Shown: positions 42,764-53,841 of the stretch, piece after piece
How positions within the stretch are numbered: position 1 is the first letter of the stretch
How the letters are laid out: the number at the start of each line of letters is the position of its first letter
Origin: Rhododendron vialii
Taxonomy: Eukaryota > Streptophyta > Magnoliopsida > Ericales > Ericaceae
Direction: 5' to 3'
Length of the DNA: 64,000 nucleotides
NCBI RefSeq assembly: GCF_030253575.1
Contig: NC_080557.1
Coordinates: 895,501-959,500, forward strand
Program-made: the position numbers and the translations under genes
Notes under the pieces: generated by a model
Seen by the model: only the letters and a program-made list of their open reading frames with translations
Databases searched by the model: none
What the model was told of the DNA's origin: nothing

Positions 42764-45081
42764 ATGCAGATAATTTCTTGGAACATTAGGGGTTTGGGGA
42801 GTTCTACAAAAAAGAGATTTGTTTACAAACTAATCAAAAAGAGGAAGCCTGACTTGATTTTCATTCAAGAAACTAAACTGGAATTCATTGATAGAGTGGG
42901 TGTTCAGAAGTTGTGGGGTAATAGTGATTTTGAGTTTGCTTTTGCTAATGCTGTTGGGGCTTTCGGAGGAATTCTGTCCATTTGGAATAGTAATTTTTTT
43001 GTGGCTGATAATATAATTTCCCATAGGTCCTTTATTGTTTTGCAAGGTGTGATTAACCATACTTTTCCCTGTTGTGTGGTTAATGTGTACGCTCCAAATG
43101 AGGCGGGGGAGAGGAGAGTGGTGTGGGATGAATTACTAGTATAAAAAGGAATTCCAATCTACCTTGGTGTATGGGGGGTGATTTTAATGAAATTAGAGCG
43201 GTCCATGAGAGGAAAGGATGCAGTCGGATGGAGAGGGGAATGAGGGATTTTGTGGCCTTTTGTAACTCTAGGGAGCTAATTGACATTCCAATGATTGGGA
43301 GGAAGTATACCTGGACAAACTACCAAGACCACGCTATCCTTAGTCGTCTGGACAGATTTTTACTCTCCCAACAATGGTTGGATAGCTTCAAAGTTCTTCA
43401 GTGGGGGCTCCATAGGCCCATCTCTGACCATTGTCCCATTTTACTAATAGATGTCCCATTTTACTAATAGATGATGGTAGAGATTGGGGACCTAGACCTT
43501 TTAAATTCATGGATATCTGGCTATCGAATCCGAGGTGTATGGCTATAGCCAAGGAAACATGGGAGAATACTCAGGTGGGAGGTTGGGCTGGTCATATTAT
43601 TCTGCAGAAATTGAGAGCTATTAGAAACAAGCTCCAGGTGTGGAATAAAGAAGAATTTAGGGATATGAAGACAACGCTACAGGAGAAGGAAACTGAGCTG
43701 CACCAATTTGATCTAGTAGTGGAGGAGAGGGAACTTAGCACTGAGGAGAAAGCCTTGCGATGTAAGGCTAAAACTGATTTCTGGAGAATCTCTCGACTGG
43801 CTGAAACTATGTGGAGACAAAAATCGAGGCTGAATTGGATGAAATTGGGTGACAAAAATACAAGGTATTTTCAAGCCATCGCAAATAATAGGTTTCGGAG
43901 GAATATGGTGGGTTCGGTTTTGGTGAATGGCAGAGTACTAGAAGAACCGTTGGAAATTAAGGCTGCTGCCGTTGAGCATTTTAGCAATAATTTTCAAGAA
44001 GAGCGAAGGATAAGAGCAGTGGTGGGGGGCGATTCACCTAGGGTACTATCACTTGCTATCTCCAATCAACTTGAAATTTTTTTTGAGGAAGGGGAGATCC
44101 TTGCAGCAGTAAAGGATTGTGGTAGTCTTAAGGCTCCGGGCCCGGACGGTTTCAATTTTTCGTTTGTAAAAAAAGGCTGGGGTTTTATGAAGGATTTGGT
44201 ATTGCAATTCTTTGCTGAATTCCATGCTAACTGTAGGCTCGCTAGAGGAATTAATTCAACCTTTGTAACTCTGATTCCAAAGGTTGATTGCCCCAGATCT
44301 TTCAAAGAGTTTAGGCCCATTAGTATGGTGGGATGGGTTTACAAGGTGTTATCAAAAGTTCTAGTTAATAGACTCAAATGCCATTTGCCCTCTATTATTG
44401 GTGAATCCCATACTAAAAAAGAAAGGATGATCAGTGAATTAAAAGATGCAAGTGGTGATGGAAAGTGGAATATTCTTTTCCAGAGAAGGCTCCGACCCTG
44501 GGAAGATCAACAATTTGAAGACTTGCTTCTGAAATTACAGGCAGTGCAGTTGGATCAATCAAAACGGGATGAGTTAAGTTGGAAATGGGCTTCTGACAAT
44601 TGTTATCCAGTAAAATCAGTCTATCATAAATGGGAGCAATTGGGCTTCCCTAGCAACTGGGTTTTGGGATCAATTTGGAAGAGTATTAGCCCCTCCGAAG
44701 GTGGAAATTTTCTCGTGGTTGGCTCTTTAGGATAGAGTGGCTTCGAGAACGGTACTTCTCTATAGAAACTTGATTCCTGAGGGGCAATCGGCTATGTGCC
44801 CTCGCTGCTCATTACACTTGGAATCGCCGGAGCATCTATTCTTACATTGCCAATTTTCTTGGGACGTTTGGTCTTTGATTTTGGATTGGTGGCGTGTCCA
44901 GTGGGTGTGCCCTGCCTCCCTATTAGATTTGTTTACTTGGTGGCTCGGTATGGGTTTTAAAAATCTAGAGAAGTTTTTATGGGAAACAACCTTCCATGCC
45001 ACGACTTGGTCGATATGGTTGGTAAGGAATGATATTGTATTCAACAATGCGTCATGGCGGGTGGAGGATCTTGGAGAGTAA
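42764..45081 (+). pseudogene. LINE ORF2 remnant: endonuclease, partial RT, zf-RVT
   Basis: The endonuclease begins MQIISWNIRGLGS and has the IQETK motif. A stop and frameshift at 43142-43150 interrupt it before GGDFNEI. It resumes with SRLDRFL and SDHCPILL. A 20-bp tandem duplication (GTCCCATTTTACTAATAGAT, 43435-43474) breaks the frame again. The RT part (43475-44410) includes KLGDKNTRYF, APGPDGFNFSF, TFVTLIPKV and FRPISMVGWVYKVLSKVL. It stops after LPSIIGESHT and jumps to KKERMISELKD, so the fingers/palm core with the FADD motif is deleted. The zf-RVT region follows with SPSEGGNFLVVGSLG, a stop, then CPRCSLHLESPEHLFLHC. Multiple lesions make it inactive. Confidence 0.9.
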
Positions 45082-45352
45082 ATTAAAACCAGAGTAGCAA
45101 TGTGGGTTAAGGTGAAGTTTGATATTAAGGTATACTCGGTGGAGGATTTTAAGGGTTATCTTGATGGTATGAGGAAGGTCAAAGTGTAAGTGATTTTGTG
45201 TGGGTGCTGCGGTTCAACTTTCGGTTGGACAGTTTCTTTGTTTTCTCCTTGTTCTAAGCTTGAGTGCTTAGCGAGTTTTCCTCGATGTACCCCTTTCGAG
45301 TTAATAAAATCTTCTTTTGCCGAGCAAAAAAAAAAAACTACTGATGCAGCTA

Positions 45353-45950
45353 TACAGATCTAAGGTAGCGTCACATCTCATTTTGGTACATTCTTTATGT
45401 TTAACGCAATAAGAAACTTTCATTTTTTTTGCCTCGCAATTGTTTTTGATTTGTTAAGAGCACCTATATATTTTGTTTTGTATTGGGTAAATTCCGTGAG
45501 CAGCGACTTAAGTGAAGGCTAGTGGAGTGAAAGGAGACAAAAAAAAAAAAAAGGTAGCGCCCCTACGCAAGCCTTACATATTTAAATACTTCATTTTGTT
45601 GAATATTGAAACATCAAAATTTTGTGTTCATGTTGTAACCGGCCCCTCCTTATATGACCTGGTTCCGTCCATATTTAAGAGTGAAACCAAACCTAAACCC
45701 TAAAATTCCTAATTATTACTGTAATCATTTTTTGGTTGCGCATGTGAGACTAAATGGTGGCGAGATATATACACACAATCTCCTCTTCCCCCAAGCCTAG
45801 CAAGTAGGCAATATATACCTATGAAATTACTAACTTTTTGTTATCAACGCGGGAATCCATGCGGTTTGGATGCCCGCTTCTTATAAATCATGCATCACTA
45901 CTGTTACATGGGTAGCAATTAGCAAACAAGCAAAATGAGTTGATAAACAA
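45353..45950. other. Intergenic DNA, nothing recognised
   Basis: Unique AT-rich sequence with no supported coding frame. Confidence 0.4.
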
Positions 45951-45954
45951 AGTA

Positions 45955-46320
45955 AGTTAACGGCATGGATTCATGTAAATTATCTATCATAGCTTCAAAA
46001 TTGATCCATGTAAAGTATGATTTTTACCTTTAGTCAAAGGAATCAGTTGCATATAAAATACTCCCATCGGGAGTGATTGTGCGCCGGCCAGAGACGGGAG
46101 AAGAAATAGGGGGAGAGAGAGAGCCGCAACGGGAGGCAGCGGTGGTAGATCGGCACAGTAGATTGTGCGACGGCAGAGAAGGGAGAGAGAGAGAGAGAGA
46201 GGAGGGGGCGGAGAGAGGGAGAGACAGAAGGGAGAGAGAGAGAGCGGAGGGGAGGGGAGGGGGCGGAGAAGATAACAGAGAAAGGCTCGATCTGAAACTT
46301 CTGAAACTTAGATACGGTTT
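45955..46320 (-). repeat. Inverted duplicate of a first-exon region (copy 1)
   Basis: The complement is homologous to 60026-60340. It has a pyrimidine-rich leader with CT repeats, GATCTACCACCGC, CTATTTCTTCTCC, GTCTCTGGCCGGCGC, ATCACTCCCGATGGG, and a possible donor (AAAG then GTAAAAATC near 46029). Upstream on this strand is GCCACGTG-type G-box sequence (46352-46359). It looks like the promoter and first exon of a gene whose remainder is absent in both copies. The encoded Ser/Pro/Leu-rich frames show no motif. Confidence 0.75.
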
Positions 46321-46469
46321 GGCTATTTTTGTGTTCGGGAGAACGAGAACTTGCCACGTGTAAGGTAACTGGACTTGTACTTTCACGTTTTGACCAAAGA
46401 AAACTACACTTTTAAACCTTGTACTTTACACTTTATTCTACATTGGACTCTCTCTTTTAGTATTATATA

Positions 46470-46751
46470 CTCCCTCCGTCCCTTTTTAAGTGTCCCGCTT
46501 CGTAACTCTAACTTATTAAGGAAACATCATTATTACACTTTTCACATCAACTTTTACCTTTACTTTCCTTATTTACCCTCTATGAAGACATCATCATTAT
46601 ACTTTTACTCACTAACTTTTCAAAATGGAATATACTTTTTGGGGCAAAATGAAAATTATACCAACTTTTACTCACTAACTTTACAAAATGGACATTTATT
46701 AAGGGACAGCCCAAAATGGAATATTGGACATTAAAAAGGGGACGGAGGGAG
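46470..46751. mobile_element. Stowaway MITE
   Basis: Starts CTCCCTCCGTCCC and ends GGGGACGGAGGGAG, flanked by TA dinucleotides (46468-46469 and 46752-46753), the target of Tc1/mariner elements. 282 bp, internally AT-rich, no ORF. Confidence 0.93.
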
Positions 46752-46793
46752 TAGCATTTCTAATCCAATTCTTCGTTTTGAAGAATTAAAATA

Positions 46794-48086
46794 CTCCTCT
46801 CTCCGTCCAAAATTCTTTGTTCGGTCCGCAAAACGGAGTGTTAAAAATAAGGAAAATTTATAAAATGATCCCTCTAGTTTGCACGAGTTCTCATTTTCGT
46901 CCCTCTACTATTAATTGTATCAATTTTAACCCTATAATTTTCATTCCATCTCAATTTCGTCCTTCTTCCTAACGCCATCCATGAAACAAACGGAATTGAA
47001 GGGCAAAATTGTCATTTTCTCTTACAGAGGGACCAAATTGAAATTTTATGCAAACCAGAGGGATTATTTTTAAAATTTTACATTTTACTTTCGTTTTTTG
47101 CAAATAAAATAAAAAAGACCATAAGTAATATATTTGACAACTGAATTATTTTTTATTGGGTAATCAAACTATATTGAAAAATTTATATTTCATTACACAT
47201 TACAAAAATATTAGAAAATGTACAAATCAACCCCTTAGCTAATGTCTCTGTATCATGTTCTTGTAATCTTCTTATTTTTTCACCCAATAAAAAAAATGTT
47301 TAAAATCCGTGTTTATTTGTTATATGAGTGATCTTATGAGTAAGTCCCAAAATAAATACACTTATACCCATATTTTAATGTATTTGATCTCTTAATATTT
47401 AATAGTGTTTCAATGCTTAATTAAACACAATTACAAGATTTCTAAATACTACTGAACAACTTTTTTTTTTAATCATGTGACAAAAAAAATAACGATAGTG
47501 AAAATTCAATTGAAAAAAAAATACAAGACCAAGACAATTAACATAAGGGTTGTTTTTCGAATTTTCTCATATTTTTTGTGATGTATATAATAAAAACTTT
47601 AAAATTTTTCAAAATATTTTTTATTATTCAATATAAAATGAGATGAAAATTATATTATATATGATGTATTTTAAATTTATTTACAAAAACAAAATTATAG
47701 AAATAGTCCCTCTAGTTTGCATGAAATCTCAATTTAGTCCCTCTGTGAGGAGAAATGACAATTTTGTCCTCCAATTCCGTTTGTTTCATTAACGCTGTAA
47801 GCGAGAGGGACGAAATTGAGATAGAATGCAAATTATAGGACTAAAAGTAACACAATTGATACTAGAGGGACGAAAATGAAAATTCATGCAAACTAGAAGG
47901 ACCATTTATAAAAATTTGGCTAAAAATAATGCAATTTTTTCAAGAAAAAATTCAAATTTTTTTCACAAATTAAAAATACTCAAAGATATCTAGTAAGTTG
48001 TTGAAAAACTTTTAATTTTTTCTTGCAAAAATTGTACTTTAATATTTCGTTTTGTGGACCGGACAAAGAATTTGGGACGGAGGGAG
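46794..48086. mobile_element. Large Stowaway-like foldback, 1.29 kb, with nested inverted arms
   Basis: Outer ends CTCCTCTCTCCGTCC ... GGGACGGAGGGAG with TA on both sides and matching subterminal AATTCTTTGTTCGGTCCGCA / GGACCGGACAAAGAATT. Inside, a second inverted pair of about 230 bp (46860-47085 and 47695-47920) shares CCCTCTAGTTTGCA and AATTCCGTTTGTTTCAT / ATGAAACAAACGGAATT. The centre (47090-47690) is very AT-rich. No transposase frame. Either a composite of two elements or one large foldback. Confidence 0.8.
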
Positions 48087-48330
48087 TAGTACTTATTTTT
48101 TACTCAAAAAGTGTGTATAAAGAACGACACTCCAATTATAATTCTTTATTTCTATATCTAGTTTTTAAAATTTCATCCATTCTTTCCAAAATTCAACTTT
48201 ACCTCTACAATTTAAGTTTTTACTTTTTCAAGTATTATCCATATATGTTCAATATTTATCTCATTTTGAAGATATTGTTAACACGTTTCTAATGGTAGTA
48301 ATTTTTTGAAAGTTAAAATTACAAAATCAC

Positions 48331-48912
48331 TAGGGGTGCATAAGGTCTGGATTGGTCCGGTTCTCTAGAAAAACTAGTAATCGGGCCATTTTAGACTGTT
48401 CTATAAAATTGGGAACTGAAACCTAACCAATATATGCGTGGAATCTAACCAGAACCAAACAGCAAGACAGGTCTATTTTGGTTCGGTTCTGGCTCTATCC
48501 AATTAGCATTCAAACACTTATTCATATGAACTCATAAAATTAAAAATTTTAAACACCAAATAACTCATCGGTGAACTAAAAATAGAAATTTTATTAAGAA
48601 CTTTCCTAGCAAATAAGATTTCTTCTCTAAATAAATTAACTTTAGCAAGGAAAGATTAACCTACCAAATCCAAATATGTATTTAATTACACACATATAAG
48701 TGTGTATGTGTGTGTATTAGTTTTAAACGGTACGGTTTGGTTCTAACCACGACTCTTTAATTGAGAACCAGTAACCGAACCAAAATTAACGGTTCTTATT
48801 TTTTTGGAACCATAATCTGACCAATTAATCGTAGAACTGGACCAAATAGGACGGTTTGATCTGGATCGAACCGATTTTGCGGTTCGGATGATTTTCTTGA
48901 GCACTCCTAAAA
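48331..48912. mobile_element. Non-autonomous DNA element with GGTTC-rich ends
   Basis: Left end CTAGGGGTGCATAAGG followed by GGTCCGGTTC. Right end CGGTTCGG ... GAGCACTCCTAAAA is an imperfect complement. The interior is AT-rich with a GT repeat (48703-48716) and further GGTTCGGTT/AACCGAAC motifs. This terminal style (GGGGTGNNNAA plus GGTTCGG) is common among plant MITE-like elements. No ORF. Confidence 0.6.
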
Positions 48913-49065
48913 ATCACAACTCATATGCATTTTAGAGTCCAAAATGAAGTTGAAGAATGTTCTACAATTTCTCATTTGGTACTTCATATATAGAGAATCA
49001 AACATGATTCTTCATTTTGAAGAACAGAATTGAAGTATGGTTGGAGAAGTATCACTCTTCATTTT

Positions 49066-49200
49066 AAATAAGGGAGTGATTTTGCTATTCCTCTTTTTGT
49101 TAATGTCACTCCCCTTTGTGTCTTTATTAGATGATTTATTTTATGAGAAAAGGAAAGTGACATCGGAGAAAAGAAAAGTGGCAAAGCAATTCCCTTTAAA
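49066..49200. mobile_element. Small foldback MITE, relative of the 2.93-kb copy
   Basis: Left AGGGAGTGATTTTGC ... GTCACTCCCC; right GAAAGTGACAT ... GGCAAAGCAATTCCCT. Imperfect arms of about 50 bp. Confidence 0.6.
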
Positions 49201-49602
49201 TATTTGAAGAAGTAGTTTAAAGATTTGAAGCATGGTATGGTTGGAATTTGGAAAGGTGCACTTCTCGTTTTGCACTTCTTCATTTTTGTCACGCGAAGTT
49301 GCCAAATTATCATTTCTTCTTAATTCCCTATGCTTCTAGGAAATTCTTTTTATACTTTAAAATAGTACCACCTTCATCTCATTTTGTTTGCTTTCTACCA
49401 AAAATTGTCATTTTTACCTCAAAAAATAAGGTTCTTTCGAGAATGATTTCTCAAACTTTTTTGCACATATACAAAAGTGGACATGGAAAAAATTTTGGTT
49501 GCCCAAGTTCAAGGGTTTGCTGGGCTTACTCATGGGCTAGCCATGATTGGCTCCAAAAGGAGTTCATATAACCCGGAAGGTTCCAAACCTAAAAATGTAG
49601 GG
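49201..49602. other. Intergenic DNA, nothing recognised
   Basis: Short open frames (e.g. 49248-49571) with no motif. Confidence 0.35.
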
Positions 49603-49998
49603 GGAATCAAACTCCATCACAGGGTCTATGATGCTCCCAAGCGATTTAGGAGCATGATGTTCCCAATTGTTGTCAATCATTGATTATTAAAACATCTCTG
49701 TAGTAAGTGTAGTCATACAATGTAATAAGTGACTAAGTGTAGCAATATAACATAATAAGTGTTGCCTAAGTAAATAATATGTAAATCTTGTTTTGTGGTA
49801 AGAAGTACGTATTACAAGTTTTTGGCAGAAAATAGTAAAATCATCTCGTTTTTAACAAATTCATCTTACTTTTTATGGGTGATTTTGATTCAACGGTTGT
49901 GATTTATATATTTTTCAATCTGAGGGTCTATATTCAATAGAAGCATCATACTCCCATAACACTTGGGAGCATGGCAGAAATTTGCCATCACAGGCCTC
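49603..49998. mobile_element. Putative MITE with diverged terminal repeats
   Basis: Left ACTCCATCACAGGGTC then GATGCTCCCAAGCGATTTAG; right CATCATACTCCCATAACACTTGGGAGCATGG then GCCATCACAGG. The ends are inverted relative to each other with mismatches. Interior AT-rich, no ORF. Confidence 0.5.
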
Positions 49999-50189
49999 GA
50001 ACCTAACTTAATTCTTGTAAAAAAAATAGTACTGGTTATTGATTAGGGGTCCATTGATTAGAGTCAAGAAGACAGGAACAAAGAAAACAAAGAAATAAAG
50101 TCGTAGTGACTGATTAATTATTTGATCTTTACAGTTATTATATCGAAACAAATATATCTATCTATCTCTACCTCTATCTATATATTAAA

Positions 50190-50256
50190 GAAATGTTTGT
50201 GAGCCTCCAAAACCTTCAAGCTTTAAATTCTAATTTTCTAGATTTTTTAATTTTTA

Positions 50257-50330
<74 letters not shown>

Positions 50331-50727
50331 CGTGAGAAAGAGAGGGAGAGAGACTCTTGGGGGTTGAATATGGAGAAAAAAAATTATTTTATGCCACTGG
50401 AATACAAGCACGTAGTACTCCAAAATTATTTTTCATACACATGTGTCTTTCAATGCATAGAATGAGGCCAGTGCTAACGTGTGTTGAACACGGGACTGGA
50501 AAAAATATGAAATTATATTTTTTATCAACTAGAGTTGTGCCCGTTTGATGCACAGAGACCAAAAACAACCAATGTGATTTTTTTGTCCCGTGTATCCAAC
50601 AGGCACAACGCTAGTTTATATACTAAGTAAATGTGTTTTCGTAAACTTCCAAATCTTCAATCCTAATTTTCTATATTTTTTATTTTTTTATTTATAAAAA
50701 ATAGAGAGAGGGAAACATGGGGAAGTG

Positions 50728-50790
<63 letters not shown>

Positions 50791-51080
50791 GTGGGGGCTT
50801 GAATATGGAGAAAAAATCATTCTATGCTTCTCGGGCACCGTCACATGGTACCCCAAATTCATTTTCCATCACAAATATATCTTTTTAATGCATAGAATGT
50901 GACAAAAGCTAGCGTGCATAGAATACATGATAAAAAAAATATTAAACTATTTTTTTTATCAACTAGCGTGGCGTCCGTTCGAAAAACGAGGCCAAAAAAA
51001 CCAATGTCAACGCCCGTTCGATACACGGAGCCAAAAAAACCAATGTGATTTTTTTAATCCCGTGCATCAAACGGACATCC
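50190..51080. repeat. Tandem duplication of a 430-450 bp segment with (AG)n cores
   Basis: Copy 1 (about 50190-50620) and copy 2 (about 50630-51080) share, in order, CTAATTTTCTA, an (AG)n tract (50262-50321; 50731-50789), TTGAATATGGAGAAAAAA, ATGCATAGAATG, TTTTTTATCAACTAG and a CCCGTT/CCGTTCG motif. Divergence outside the microsatellite is considerable, so the duplication is old. Glu/Arg-repeat frames across the AG runs are artefacts. Confidence 0.8.
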
Positions 51081-52458
51081 CTTGCTCCTCTGTTTGCCAT
51101 TATGATGACCTATCTCACGACTAAGGATTATTGCACAGAAACATAGAAGTTGAAAGATAATTTATAGACAGATGCTTTGGGCAATACCTGTAGATCAGAC
51201 CCTCAATGGAATCCAATAAGACAAGAGCCAGTAAGAGATGACAAAAAGCTGTATATGAATAAGGCTGTATAAAAGCTTAATAATGTTGTCTACATGGTGG
51301 GATAAAGCTGTATAAATGGAACAAAGATGATTCAAATTATAAAATTTATTTTGAAGGCTGTACGAATTTATTAAGATTGAAAAATGCAATAGGAAATAAA
51401 AGCCGAAAATGCTATATGAATTGATGATGGTTGAAAAAGCTAAAGGAGTTGAAAAAGACTGCAACTGAAAAAGTTGAATGCCAATATGAGGCTGAAAAAG
51501 GCTGTATTTCGTGAAGGCTGAACGATTTGACTGATTGATCTAAGAGGTAGTGCTAGTTGAGATGGCGCTACTTGATTGGGTAGCGCTTGTTAAAATAGCG
51601 CTAGCACTAGTCCACGTCATACAATCGCGTGGCACCAAGATAGCCCACATGGCATATAGCGCTACTTGGAGTAGCGTTATTTGGGTAGTGGCATTTGAAG
51701 TGGCGCTACCGAGTAGTTTTAAAACCAAAGTACTTCGACCAATTGTTTTAAAAAAGAAATTACTTCCATAAAAAACTTCAATCTCGAATGTATGGAAAAG
51801 AAGAAAATGAAAATGAAACACCTATCCCAACTCTCTCCCCTGTTAATTGAACTGGTCTGTAAATAGCAAAGCTACGAGCACAACCAATTTCAGATCCTCC
51901 AATTGATGATATTAGGTTGCTAGTGATTCAGTTCCAGATATGGTTTCAGTTCCATTTGCATTCTTCCTTGTTCCTCCGCTTTGCTCTACTGAGGAAAAGG
52001 TTGAGGAGCCCATGTTTTTTTCCAGAAGAAGCGGGAGCCTTGTGCATTGATTATTGGGCGCTCTAGAGCATGCGAGCTTGTTCCATTCTACAACCATTCG
52101 GGATTGGAGCCACTGAACATCAACGCCAAAGAAAAGAAAGTCAATCTTATATATACACACACGGCACTTCTAGTGAGGGATCCCGCTGGCTTCCTTATAC
52201 AACTCTGGAGCATCAATTCACAGCAAAACCGTATGCTTATCACACGCTAATAGATGGGGTGGTGCATCAATTCACAGTAAAACTGTCTGTTATCAGACGC
52301 AAATGTGGGGAAAAGTTGAGTAGCTGAATGATGTTTTGTGGAAAAAGATGAAGGTTGTTTTCTGGAAAGAGATGAATTGGAAAGTGGGTGTTTGTTGGGT
52401 AGTGAGAGTTTAAAACTGAACTTGGTAGTTACGTGGAGTGTATAATGGTGGCATTCTT
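51081..52458. other. Intergenic; degenerate GCTGTAT and GCGCTA motif clusters
   Basis: 51235-51510 has about ten copies of AAGGCTGTAT/AAAAGCTG-like words. 51545-51715 has at least seven AGCGC/GCGCTA words in both orientations. Neither forms a regular array. No coding frame recognised. Confidence 0.4.
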
Positions 52459-52476
52459 GGGGGGGGGGGGGGGGGG
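52459..52476. repeat. Poly-G tract of 18 bases
   Basis: An uninterrupted run of 18 G. Such runs are error-prone in sequencing and could form a G-quadruplex. Confidence 0.9.
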
Positions 52477-53841
52477 AGTGGTGGGGGTGGGCGGATGTTC
52501 TTAACTTTATGGTTATTTGGTAATGTAAGGTTTCTAAGATGGAACTAGGGGTATTTTTTGTAGGCAATTTAGGTATTTTAAGAAGTCGACACAATGACAA
52601 AAGGGGGAGACACTAAAGTGCCCCTTCTATCTTAGAATAGATATACGTACATGTATGTGATTTTGTCCCTTTTTTTTTTTTTTGACAGAAAAGCACTTTG
52701 AATAGGACAAAAGGCAGCTCTAGCGACAATCGATGGCTCCGGCTCTGGCAACGTCAAGAACAGTTACTCTCTCCTCTTCCCCATTCGACTCCTTTTCTAT
52801 CTGTGTTTCTTACGGGCAATTTAGATGCTTAAACCAAAGTATATTAAATTGCTCACATCTAGGGCTCCTTTCAGGCTATTTTTTGGGGGCCTGAAGGGTT
52901 GATGACTGATGAAGAAGTAGATGTTGACAAGAAAACCTAGCTGTCGTGCGATATGTGAGAACTCAAATCTTGCATCCACTTGCGCAATTTGTGTCAATTA
53001 AGGTGAATTTTCCCTTCCAGTATCACAAATTTGTTTTTCCATTAGGCTAACCTGAGAAAGAGATCACGGTGTCATTTTATTATGTACTCTAAGGTTCAAT
53101 ATGGATTTATGATTTTTTGACATGAATTTATTGTAGCTTCTGTTTTATGATGTTCTAATGGTATTGATAATGGTGGAAAGTGGGGGCAAAATGTAGAGAT
53201 TAAATGATTTTGTTAGTCCCAATTGCATAGCTGTTCTGAGACGTGACCTAGAGTATCCACAAAGTATGCTATATTAGCTATAAAGAAATTAAATTTCAAA
53301 TCATGATGAGATATAGTATATAGTATTGGATACCCATCCTCACGTATCTGATCATTACCAGTCATGAATGTGGATACGGCAAGTTTGTGGTAGTATCCAT
53401 GGTTCATTGCTTTGTTCGTTTATAACAGCATTTTTGGTTCATAATCATTGGGGCCGGCCAGGCAGAACCCCTAAATACTTAATTAAATGGCCCTCTTGTG
53501 CTGGTTTGAGGTTTGGTGCAAAAAATGGGCATAAACAGATTTCAAACTTCTTATCGATCATGTGTAAGAAAAACAAGAAGCAGCACAATAGCAAGTACCT
53601 GTGACAACATCAATTATCTTTAGATGGGTTACATACGTATGTATGGCATCCGCCTAAAAACAATCTTGAACAATTGTGTCCAAGATCATGATAAACCAAA
53701 AATCCAAATATAAGTAAATATTAAAGGTGTTGCAGCCACACGGCCCACACTGTAGGGCATTACGCGTCCCTTAAAACTCACAAGATTGAAGTGTTGCCAA
53801 AATCTCCACAATGCAGTCAGTGTTGGACGTTTTTACTTAAA
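52477..53841. other. Intergenic DNA, nothing recognised
   Basis: Unique sequence without supported coding frames or element ends. Confidence 0.4.

Larger units (their letters stand above)
40681..45335 (+). mobile_element. L1-type LINE, about 4.65 kb, with 17-bp target-site duplication
   Basis: Flanked by identical direct repeats AACTACTGATGCAGCTA (40664-40680 and 45336-45352; the right copy abuts the poly-A tail, so its first A's are ambiguous). Order: 5' UTR with (AG) motifs, ORF1 (RRM plus DUF4283-like domain), endonuclease, partial reverse transcriptase, zf-RVT, 3' UTR ending TTAATAAAATCTTCTTTTGC and poly-A. The perfect duplication indicates a young insertion, yet ORF2 has frameshifts and a deletion of the RT catalytic core, so it was probably moved in trans or has decayed since. 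Confidence 0.95.

Noticed and set aside
40786..45081. Active autonomous LINE
   Set aside because: ORF2 has a stop, frameshifts and loss of the RT catalytic core.
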